Assembly: GCA_910577825.1 (NCBI GenBank)
Contig: CAJTOK010000063.1
Location: 1 to 12,201, forward strand
DNA: 12,201 nt
Source: an uncultured Lachnospiraceae bacterium
Lineage (GTDB): Bacteria > Bacillota > Clostridia > Lachnospirales > Lachnospiraceae
Direction of reading: 5' to 3'
Of the stretch, positions 1-6,235 are shown in pieces. The notes beneath the pieces are model-generated. The model searched no databases. It was not told the DNA's origin and saw only the letters and a program-made list of their open reading frames with translations. A program made the position numbers and the translations under genes. Every line of letters begins with the position of its first letter. Position 1 is the stretch's first letter.

Positions 1-122
1 ACTCATATTTACATTTTAACATATTTTCTTCCTGATTTAAAGTGGAATTAGTATAGAACCCAAAGATTTTCCATTGCTTTTCTTTACTTTTAAAGCAACA
101 TTAACTGCCCCCTCTTCCTTTT

Positions 123-542
123 TTATTCACCACCATTGGAATCTCTTATTTTTATAGCATCAAAAACTGCCTGTTCTACACCTGCCAGCTTATGCTTCCT
201 GAGATATTCATTCATTGCAGCATTACATATATCTTCCATAGTCTTTCCCGATGCAACTGCATATGCCCTCCACATACTTATATCTTTAATAAGTGCCCTG
301 AATGAAAACACCTGCTTCTTTTGTATCTTATCTGGCTCATTTCCAGCTTTTTTTCTCATTGCTGTATTTTTCACCTTTTGTTGTCCCTTTGCTGTCTGAG
401 GCTTTCTAACTGCTTTCTGGGTATTTTGGAGTTCATTTTCCACCTTTTTCTTTTCTTCTGGTTTTTGTGTTGTCTTTTCCTTTTGCATTTGGTTTTCTGC
501 TTCCTCTATACCTTTCATTAATTTCATATTCACCCCACTCAT
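123..542 (-). CDS. Omega-like RHH centromere-binding protein (ParB partner)
   Basis: This 139-residue protein is probably the DNA-binding partner of the adjacent ParA. Residues 1-75 are charged, low in complexity (rich in Lys, Glu and Gln) and probably disordered. The C-terminal part fits a ribbon-helix-helix fold: a strand around QVFSFRAL (77-84), helix A at about 85-99, and helix B at about 101-118 (TMEDICNAAMNEYLRKHK). The helix B pattern resembles the omega protein of pSM19035 as I remember it (VKEVMEQALEEYIRKYL). The ATG lies 2 nt after the parA stop, so translation is likely coupled; an AGG-containing stretch in the 3' end of parA may serve as ribosome site. Its expected target is the 8-bp CATG array upstream of parA. 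The fold is inferred from pattern only. Its position after parA and the matching array raise confidence. Confidence 0.75.
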   Translation of the reverse strand: MSGVNMKLMKGIEEAENQMQKEKTTQKPEEKKKVENELQNTQKAVRKPQTAKGQQKVKNTAMRKKAGNEPDKIQKKQVFSFRALIKDISMWRAYAVASGKTMEDICNAAMNEYLRKHKLAGVEQAVFDAIKIRDSNGGE

Positions 543-544
543 GG

Positions 545-1351
545 TTATGCACCTGTCCTTTCCAGAAATTCGTCAATAAATCCTCTGTAATCTTCAGTTA
601 CTTTTGCATTTGCAGCATATGAAAATAAATCCTCTTTTGCGATTTGACATTCTTGTAAAACTACTGCCTGTCTGATTCTGTTTTCAAAAACTTTTGTGCC
701 CAATAATCCAGCAGCAGCACTTAACGATTTTTCCAATAGCCTCGAAACATTAGTCCTGCTATTGTACCGTGTCAACAGAATACCAGCAACAGGCAGTTCT
801 TTCTCTGTCTCATCTGCAACATCTTCTAAAGTCTGTTTTAAAAGCCGCACACCTTTTAAAGAAAAAGAATCTACAGTCATGGGTACAAGCACATAATTAC
901 TGGCTATGAAGGCATTAAGTGACAATATCCCAAGATTAGGTGGTGTGTCAATGACTACAAAATCATATTCCCCATCAATATTTTGGATAGCTTTCTTCAA
1001 CATTTTTAACCTTCCTGCCTTCGTAAACTGCATGTCTGCATTGCACAATTCAAAATCCCCAATGATTAAATCCAAGTTCTCTTTCACTGCCACTTTAACA
1101 TCATCAACAGCTTCACCATTGCTATAAACATGGTATAAGCTTGGTTTACAGTCTGCTTGTTCTTGTATAAAGCACATAGTCAGGTTTGTTTGTGGGTCAC
1201 TGTCAATTAACAGTACCCTATAACCTTTTTCAGCCAGCCCAACAGCCAGTACAGATGCTGTTGTTGTCTTTCCCACACCACCCTTAATGTTTGATATAGA
1301 TATAATTTTTATATACTTTCCTCCCTTCTTTGAAAAGAAATTATGTAGCAA
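545..1351 (-). CDS. parA: ParA family partition ATPase (type Ib)
   Basis: This is a Walker-type partition ATPase that would move plasmid DNA over the nucleoid. In the 268-residue frame the deviant Walker A is KGGVGKTT (23-30), the A' box is VLLIDSDPQTNLT (46-58), and Walker B is FVVIDTPPN (131-139). There is no N-terminal HTH, so it is the short type Ib form. The longest frame opens with TTG at 1351, which lacks a ribosome site and lies in the CATG array. A perfect AAGGGAGG sits inside the frame (1320-1327), 7 nt before an ATA codon at 1310-1312. Starting there gives the canonical opening (M)KIISISNIKGG and 255 residues, with no ATG, GTG or TTG in between. I think the true start is ATA; the conventional frame is listed here. 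It forms an operon with the RHH gene 2 nt downstream. Confidence 0.93.
   Translation of the reverse strand: MLHNFFSKKGGKYIKIISISNIKGGVGKTTTASVLAVGLAEKGYRVLLIDSDPQTNLTMCFIQEQADCKPSLYHVYSNGEAVDDVKVAVKENLDLIIGDFELCNADMQFTKAGRLKMLKKAIQNIDGEYDFVVIDTPPNLGILSLNAFIASNYVLVPMTVDSFSLKGVRLLKQTLEDVADETEKELPVAGILLTRYNSRTNVSRLLEKSLSAAAGLLGTKVFENRIRQAVVLQECQIAKEDLFSYAANAKVTEDYRGFIDEFLERTGA
1310..1327 (-). promoter_or_regulatory. parA Shine-Dalgarno and likely ATA start codon
   Basis: On the minus strand AAGGGAGG (1320-1327) is followed after 7 nt by ATA (1312-1310), in frame with parA. The protein from this codon begins like most ParA proteins. The only conventional alternative, TTG at 1351, has no purine-rich sequence at the right distance. 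A non-standard start would keep ParA synthesis low. Confidence 0.55.
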
Positions 1352-1653
1352 TGTCTACAGGTTTACATGAAAAGTTGTTTTCATAACTACATGCAGACAA
1401 ACAGCCCTGAACACATGCCAGCCTGTTTTCCAGACAGCATGTTTGCATATAAATCTACAAACATACATATATGCCATTTTAACAGCATGTTTGCATGAAA
1501 AACTGCAATTATGTCTGAATATAAATAAGTAAAACAGTCTGCATGAATGCTTGTAACTATTGCTATATATAGGCATGCAACCATATAGACATTCCAACAT
1601 GTGATTTTAACTTCATGTCCATATACCATCATGTAAAAATGTCTTCCTGTCTA
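1342..1653. repeat. 8-bp phased CATG array: probable centromere (parS) and par operator
   Basis: This stretch is built of about 39 consecutive degenerate 8-bp units whose best conserved part is a CATG core. Exact CATG occurs at 1366, 1390, 1414, 1438, 1486, 1494, 1542, 1574, 1598, 1614 and 1630. Every one of these positions equals 6 modulo 8, and no CATG between 1342 and 1653 is out of phase. Many intervening units keep a relaxed core in the same phase: TATG at 1342, 1470 and 1510; AATG at 1350 and 1638; CATA at 1382, 1446, 1462 and 1582; CATT at 1590. The other four bases show no consensus. RHH proteins such as omega (7-bp heptads) and MetJ (8-bp boxes) bind just such tandem short boxes cooperatively. 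Position directly upstream of parA and the RHH partner suggests centromere plus autoregulatory operator. Two short frames on the minus strand here have no coding character. Confidence 0.8.
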
Positions 1654-1799
1654 CAATTCTTATATCAGGATACCACATGCCATTGCACCCTAGAACTGGC
1701 AGAAATACAGTCTGTAACAGTAACATTCCCTAAATATAAAAAAGACTGTAACATTAAGTGTTTCTTTTAATGCTGCAGCCCAATATAAGGATGTAAGTG
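1654..1799. other. Short intergenic stretch downstream of the ATPase pseudogene
   Basis: AT-rich, no gene. A short direct repeat CTGTAACA occurs twice (around 1715 and 1746). A weak CATTAA/TTAATG inverted repeat followed by a T run on the minus strand could end transcription of the upstream pseudogene. Nothing stronger is visible. Confidence 0.3.
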
Positions 1800-2486
1800 T
1801 TATTTAGTTGTTATCCAGTTACCACTTTTGGAATCAAAAACTATTTCCAGTTTTGATCCAGTTTTATCCTTTTCTTTCATATGGAGTGTATATTTATGTC
1901 TGTTTGGGGTTTTTCCTTCTTCAATCTTCAGGACTACATCTGATACCCCATCCCACTTGCTCCCATCACCAAAATCCTCTTCATACACCGTTACCAGGAC
2001 TGGTACTTCCTGCTGGATAGCAGCCTGCCTCATGTTATGCAGGATTTCACAGGCATGTCCGCACTCCATATGCCCAATTTCTCCTTTAACAATTTCCTCA
2101 ATGGAATCAATTACCACCAGCTTTATATGTGGATTATCTTTGAAGAAAATTTCCATGGTGTCCTTGATTTTGTTTCCGAAATATCCATTCTTATAAGCAT
2201 AGATATCAAAAATCTGGTGAGATGCCATAGTATAACCATCAAACATCTGCTTCAATTTTTCTTTGTTTTCTTCTAACGAAAACCAAACAACACTGCCAGC
2301 TGTTGCTTCTTTCCAAATTCCCTTGGATTTTGCGGTAAATAATAGGAAACTCATACCAAAACACCGTTCTCTTTGTTATTTTGGAAGAACCAGAAGATTT
2401 AGTCCTGGTGTAATAATCCCATCAACAATATATCCACTTTTGATATCTCCTGTTTCCATTACCATATCCATATCTGCCATAAACAT
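1800..2486 (-). pseudogene. AAA/RecA-fold ATPase (RepA/AAA_25-like) with destroyed P-loop
   Basis: The reading frame starts at ATG 2486 behind an AAGGGAG site and runs 36 codons to ...PGLNLLVLPK. It then meets an in-frame TAA (2376-2378) and reopens in the same frame, ATG 2354 being the first start, to encode 184 more residues. The join reads LPK-[stop,QRERC]-FGMSF, where the family pattern would be LPK-FGKSF. So about six extra codons including a stop interrupt the Walker A loop and its Lys is Met. The rest is well kept: a SVVWFSLEEN strand and a Walker B-like LVVIDSIEEIV. This fold belongs to RecA/DnaB-like ATPases such as plasmid RepA helicases or AAA_25 proteins. The 184-residue part has no ribosome site of its own, and without the P-loop it could not bind ATP normally. 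I judge it a recent pseudogene; a sequencing error is possible but would not explain the Met. Confidence 0.65.
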
Positions 2487-2517
2487 TTATCTCCCTTCAA
2501 AAATTTCATTTTACTGG

Positions 2518-2547
2518 CTTATACTCCCTGCATATTAATAATACCAA
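2518..2547 (-). promoter_or_regulatory. Putative promoter of the ATPase pseudogene
   Basis: Minus strand: -35 TTGGTA (2542-2547), 18-bp spacer, -10 TATAAG (2518-2523), about 30 nt upstream of the ATG at 2486. Four and five of six consensus matches. Confidence 0.4.
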
Positions 2548-2558
2548 AATAAAAACAG

Positions 2559-2581
2559 AAAAAATCCTGCAAAAATGCAGG
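2559..2581 (-). terminator. Intrinsic terminator, minus strand
   Basis: A perfect 6-bp stem CCTGCA/TGCAGG (2566-2571 with 2576-2581) has a 4-nt loop and is followed on the minus strand by A then six T (2564-2559). It would end transcripts coming from the XRE gene at 2802-3140. Confidence 0.6.
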
Positions 2582-2673
2582 TTCAAAGTTTTTTCATGTA
2601 TAGCAGATTATAAGAATAGAAACAAAAGAGAAAAGAAAAAGAATAAGAGGAGGTATGCTTTTCGTGTATTTAC

Positions 2674-2709
2674 AAAGCCAGCTGACACCAAACCCTGCCA
2701 GCTGGCTTT
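2674..2709. repeat. 11-bp perfect inverted repeat (hairpin)
   Basis: AAAGCCAGCTG (2674-2684) pairs with CAGCTGGCTTT (2699-2709) around a 14-nt loop. It lies downstream of the XRE gene stop. The flanking A3/T3 is short, so it is at best a weak bidirectional terminator or an RNA-stabilising stem. Confidence 0.5.
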
Positions 2710-2801
2710 ATGCATGCCATGCTACAACTGTTCATTTTATAACAACAGGCTGGCATTAATTCACATACATGTTTCTTATAGTATCATATACCTCTTATAA
2801 C

Positions 2802-3140
2802 TTACACCTCCCTGTGATACAAAGCTATACATTCATCAATGATTCCCTCTACCAGCCTGACCTCAGCAGGAGTAAGCTTATCCAGCTTCTCTGATAACAG
2901 CAGTTTATCTTTATCAATAATATCCCCTGTCAGTAAATAGTCAGTACTTACACCTAAAGCTGCTGCAATCTTCATCAAATTTTCAGGTCTCATCCCCCTT
3001 TTTCCTGCTTCTGCATATGACACAAACTGTGTTGTCACTTCACTCCTCTCTGCAAGCTGCTCCTGTGTAAGTCCCAGTTTTTTCCTTCTCTCCATAATCC
3101 TTTTACCTGTTTCCTCCAGACATAACTTAACATCCATCAT
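2802..3140 (-). CDS. XRE-family transcriptional regulator
   Basis: This is a small Cro/CI-type repressor. The HTH spans about residues 9-60 of the chosen protein (GKRIMERRKKLGLTQEQLAE ... LMKIAAALGVSTDYLLTG), and a helical C-terminal tail may serve dimerisation. The longest frame starts at ATG 3152, but that ATG lies inside the AAAGGATG ribosome site. The tandem ATG-ATG at 3140/3137 sits at normal distance, so I start at 3140 (112 residues). It is transcribed divergently from the gene at 3398. The intergenic region holds two copies of a TGTTGA-N6-TCAACA palindrome, one over its own -10 and one over the opposite -35. It therefore probably represses both itself and the 3398 gene. The physiological signal is unknown. 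Confidence 0.88.
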   Translation of the reverse strand: MMDVKLCLEETGKRIMERRKKLGLTQEQLAERSEVTTQFVSYAEAGKRGMRPENLMKIAAALGVSTDYLLTGDIIDKDKLLLSEKLDKLTPAEVRLVEGIIDECIALYHREV

Positions 3141-3163
3141 ATAAATTACCATCCTTTCTGTGT

Positions 3164-3198
3164 TGTTGAATTATATCAACATAAATTCTGTATTTTAA
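3164..3198 (-). promoter_or_regulatory. Promoter of the XRE gene with operator O1
   Basis: Minus strand: -35 TTAAAA (3193-3198), 17-bp spacer, -10 TATAAT (3170-3175). The palindrome TGTTGA-N6-TCAACA (3164-3181) covers the -10, fitting autorepression by the XRE protein. Confidence 0.6.
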
Positions 3199-3204
3199 CC
3201 TTGT

Positions 3205-3236
3205 TTTGTTGATTTAATTCAACAAAGTGTTATAAT
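3205..3236 (+). promoter_or_regulatory. Promoter toward the 3398 gene with operator O2
   Basis: Plus strand: -35 TTGATT (3209-3214), 16-bp spacer, -10 TATAAT (3231-3236). A perfect 8-bp-arm palindrome TTTGTTGA-N6-TCAACAAA (3205-3226) covers the -35. It has the same TGTTGA/TCAACA core and 6-bp spacing as O1. Confidence 0.6.
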
Positions 3237-3397
3237 TGATTGAAAACATCTGTTACGGTGATAATTATAAATCCTGAATCCCACAGATAAATGGATGGAC
3301 TATTCCACCCTGTATAGTGCATTTTTGCAAAAATGAAACCAATAGTGCAGATGATATGCTTATTTTGTACTAAAAATATAGAGGAGGATTATTCATT
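3237..3397 (+). promoter_or_regulatory. Leader of the 3398 gene with palindrome and direct repeat
   Basis: From the -10 to the ATG is about 160 nt. It contains the perfect 16-bp palindrome CATTTTTGCAAAAATG (3320-3335) and two copies of ATAGTGCA (3314-3321 and 3342-3349). A strong ribosome site GAGGAGG precedes the ATG at 3398. The repeats could bind another regulator or form an RNA stem. Confidence 0.4.
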
Positions 3398-4102
3398 ATG
3401 AACCAGAAAACTTTTAACAAAAACATCTCAAGTACACAAGCAACATATGCACCAGAAAAAGCCATGCTTTACAACAGAGGCTTGTCTTACAGATTTGAAA
3501 TCATGGATGACGGAAACATTTATTCCATTTCATTTAATGCAGGATTAACACAGGAAGAAACAAAGAAAATTCTGGAATCAATACAGAACTGTTTGTATGA
3601 AAAAGCAGCAGGCTGCATCCAGATATACCTGGAACAAAATAATATTGCATACACAGGTTTTGTTGCCAGCAGAAAACCATTAAGCCACAGCAGAGCCATG
3701 AAACTTGCAGAAATGTTTCTGCATTCTGAAACCTGTATCAGTCTTGATAACTACACCAGCAATGCTGATATTTACTATGCTATAATTGACCACCAGCAGT
3801 CTGGCAATAAATGCAACTGTGAAGGATGCTATATTGTAGTCCAAAAGACACCTGTATTAAGCAAGTGCCAGCATAAATACAGCATTATTGGCCAGACATT
3901 CAGCTGCAATGAAACCAATAGTGATGAATATGGTTATTTTGCCATAAGGGTAAACAAAGATAATGGACTGGTAAACAATATTACCATGTCATCAGGTGAA
4001 CCGGTGCTGCCATCATTTGGCTGTGTAGATATGATGGATATTTTGTTAAATATTGACAGCATCCAGACAGCAGAGCAGGTTGTAAAAATTGCACTAAAGT
4101 AA
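3398..4102 (+). CDS. Unrecognised 234-residue cytoplasmic protein, XRE-controlled
   Basis: I do not recognise this family. The start is firm: ATG behind GAGGAGG at good spacing. There is no signal peptide or membrane segment. The N-terminal half has alternating strands and helices, including a segment around 30-60 ending in a TQEETKKILESIQNCL helix. The middle contains a cysteine cluster CNCEGC (139-144), with C157 and H159 shortly after and C170 further on; these could bind a metal. The C-terminal part is mixed, with GYFAIRV and a final TAEQVVKIAL helix. The divergent XRE gene and operator O2 over its promoter suggest it is repressed and induced on a cue, as in phage-like or toxin-like accessory modules. 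A stem with a T run follows its stop. Codon use looks normal, so I consider it real. Confidence 0.75.
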   Translation: MNQKTFNKNISSTQATYAPEKAMLYNRGLSYRFEIMDDGNIYSISFNAGLTQEETKKILESIQNCLYEKAAGCIQIYLEQNNIAYTGFVASRKPLSHSRAMKLAEMFLHSETCISLDNYTSNADIYYAIIDHQQSGNKCNCEGCYIVVQKTPVLSKCQHKYSIIGQTFSCNETNSDEYGYFAIRVNKDNGLVNNITMSSGEPVLPSFGCVDMMDILLNIDSIQTAEQVVKIALK

Positions 4103-4385
4103 TAATTTATCAATAATCACATCAAAAATAGAGGTGGTTACATTTTTATAGGACCTGTACAAAATATTGTGCAGGTTTTTCCTTGCAAATGTCCCCATAC
4201 CCCAAAACTCCTCTTCTATATTTTTCCTTATCTTTTCTGCTGCCCCATAAAAGTTTCTGTAAGGCTTCCAGAACAGTTTATATGTAAAAACCATAGAGGA
4301 ATCATCTAATCCACAAAATGGGGCTTCATAAGGCTTGTGTGCACATTCTGATAGCACTTTAAACTCCACTTTTTAGTCCACCCAG
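4094..4385 (-). pseudogene. Copy 1 of a decayed repeated ORF family
   Basis: The minus frame opens at 4385 as GTG-GAC-TAA directly behind a GAGGAGGG site. Copy 3 has ATG-GAC-TAT-AAA at the same point, so the stop at the third codon looks like a mutation. The frame then runs open from a GTG at 4369 for 91 codons (VEFKVLSECAHKPYEAPF..., then a WKPYRNFYGAAEKIRKN stretch). It resembles copy 3 in the VLPEC...YE block. The start is broken and the 3' end carries the terminator of the opposite gene, so I read it as non-functional. No known family recognised. Confidence 0.4.
4153..4180 (+). terminator. Intrinsic terminator of the 3398 gene
   Basis: ACCTGTACAA (4153-4162) pairs with TTGTGCAGGT (4167-4176) as a 10-bp stem with one G-U pair and a 4-nt loop, followed by T4176-T4180. 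It starts 50 nt after the stop at 4102. The same bases lie in a minus-strand frame (4094-4369), which argues against that frame being a gene. Confidence 0.75.
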
Positions 4386-5032
4386 ACCCTCCTCTTCCTT
4401 CTTCAATTTTTAACACATTTTTACCTTTTTCTGTACACCAAAAGTTTTTGATGCACATGCACACCTGGAAAATCTCAGCAGAAGAAAGATAATGATAATC
4501 TGTATCATCAGATAAATAAGGGAAGAAAAAAATACGAAAAAAGAGGAGAAGGGGGTGCAGAAAACACAGGCTTCATGATGTAAATAAAATGCACAAGGCA
4601 GCAGATTTATGGAAGATACTCTTTGTATTAGAAAAAATATAAGAATCCCATGTAACATTTTCACGAAACACCCTGAAGTCTACAGAACATTTATGCAGGA
4701 CATTTCTATGCCTAATCTATAAAAATATCCCTGTATGGCTTCCGAACATATTCTGACAGGATTTTTGAAGCATTTTATATTCAATTATTAACATCCTCCT
4801 CTATTGAACCTATGCCTGTTTTGTATAAATAGAGTTTTTTATTAAGATAAGGATAAAATTAAAAAAAAGAAGAGGATAATCTATACCCTCAGATAGATAT
4901 AAGAAAAAACGGATGAAAAAAGAGGAAGAGTTTCTTAGCAGCTGTTGCAAATACATATTCCAATATACCAGTAAAATTTACAGGGCAGCAGATTGCATAT
5001 GAAAGATAATCCATGTATTGGAATATAAGGTT

Positions 5033-5396
5033 TATAGAACGGATCTTTATCCTCTTCTGCATTTGCCAGTTTTAACCCAGTTTTTGCATCAAGCATGTCT
5101 GTTTTAATCTTAGGAATGGAAACTGACTGCTCCTCATCCATTAAATCGCTATGTTCTGCAACACTTTTTCTTTCGTATAAATCTCCCTGGTAGAAGATTT
5201 CCCGAACACTACTAAAGCAGTTTCCGCCATCCCCTCTGCATTAAAGGTAAATACAACCTCTGTTGTGCCATCTGCAGTATCAGGTGTAAATGTTGTCGCA
5301 CCCTTAATATATTTCCTGTCAGCATCCCTTGCTGTCTGACCTGTAGATACATATAATTGATCACCCTGTTGACTGCCTGTTGACTGCCTGTTGACT
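5033..5396 (-). pseudogene. Frameshifted fragment of a VaFE-repeat surface protein
   Basis: Read on the minus strand, the frame from about 5396 gives KYIKGATTFTPDTADGTTEV then VFTFNAEGMAETALVVFGK. This matches the TFTP..ADG..E..FTF...(L)AGKTVVVFE signature of VaFE-repeat (SpaA/collagen-adhesin-like) cell-wall proteins of Clostridia. That frame stops at 5141-5143, but the continuation is in another frame: AEHSDLMDEEQSVSIPKIKT, the usual HADI.DE.QTV..PKI.T ending. So one frameshift lies near 5150-5160. The VaFE glycine replaces the family Glu of 'VFE'. Homology ends around DKDPFYKPY (5037), where the repeat module begins. No signal peptide, sortase motif or start remains. It is the relic of one repeat of a much larger adhesin. 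Confidence 0.65.
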
Positions 5397-5401
5397 GCCT
5401 G
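5365..5401. repeat. 11-bp tandem repeat, 3.4 copies
   Basis: CCTGTTGACTG occurs three times exactly (5365-5375, 5376-5386, 5387-5397) and is followed by CCTG. Because 11 is not a multiple of three, expansion here would shift the frame of the VaFE remnant on the minus strand. Confidence 0.9.
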
Positions 5402-6235
5402 CTGCCCTTCTTTTCCTATTTTTAAACATTTTAAAGTATCAGATTATTTATATCATTTTTTTCTATTAACTGTTATATCATGGACATTCCAAGCCTCACA
5501 GAGCAATTTTTATATAGAAACCATTACTATCCATCTAATCCATAAAATTATCCTCATAATACTTCAATACACATTCTGGTAACACTCTGTAATCCTCTTT
5601 ATAGTCCATCCAAAAAAACATCTTCCTTTACTTTTTAATACATTTTTGCCTTTTGGGGACTGTTGGAAATTCTTGATATAAATTTAAAGATGAAATATAT
5701 AAACAGAAAAAAAGAGGAAGATTTTCCTGCTTGCAACAAATACAAGCTTAACTATATATGTAAAGTCTGCAGGGCAGCAGACTGCATATAGAAAATTCCA
5801 TATTTACTGGTAAAACACAAAAATTTAGTTTTCATATCCTCATATAATATAACCAGATACCATTATCAGATTTATAGAACAAGTTCTATGTTAAAACCAT
5901 ATTCCTGCTAATCCTCACAAATGTCACAGCAGAGCTTTCAGGCAGATGTTTATAAACTTTTTTAAGCCATTTTATATTCTATTCATTAAAATCCTATTCT
6001 TTTTATGTTTTTTATTAATTTATAGCAGTTGTATTACATACCAGAATTTTTTTAAAAACAAATACCTTCCATCTAAATAAGGCAGGAAAATAAAGGAAAA
6101 ACGCTGAAGAAATACCAGTTATTTTTTTCATGCACCCAATATAAGAAAACCCTTCCAGATTAAAGAACATCAGAAAAAGCTGTAAATACCTTTTCCTGAT
6201 GTTCTTTGAAAACCTGTAATCCTGCCAGCATATAT

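Noticed and set aside
1..122. Open stretch after the RHH gene on the minus strand (about 27 codons)
   Set aside because: No start codon of its own and no recognisable product; perhaps a relic frame, not enough to annotate.
1355..1632. Two overlapping 81-codon minus-strand frames
   Set aside because: They lie within the 8-bp array, are Cys/Tyr/His-rich without coding pattern, and have no ribosome site. The periodic CATG explains the sequence.
1342..1653. CRISPR array
   Set aside because: The unit is 8 bp with a 4-bp core; there are no long identical repeats or spacers and no cas genes.
4410..4664. 84-codon hydrophobic frame that could be a membrane peptide
   Set aside because: It matches segments with stops in the other module copies and has no clear ribosome site; treated as repeat copy 1.
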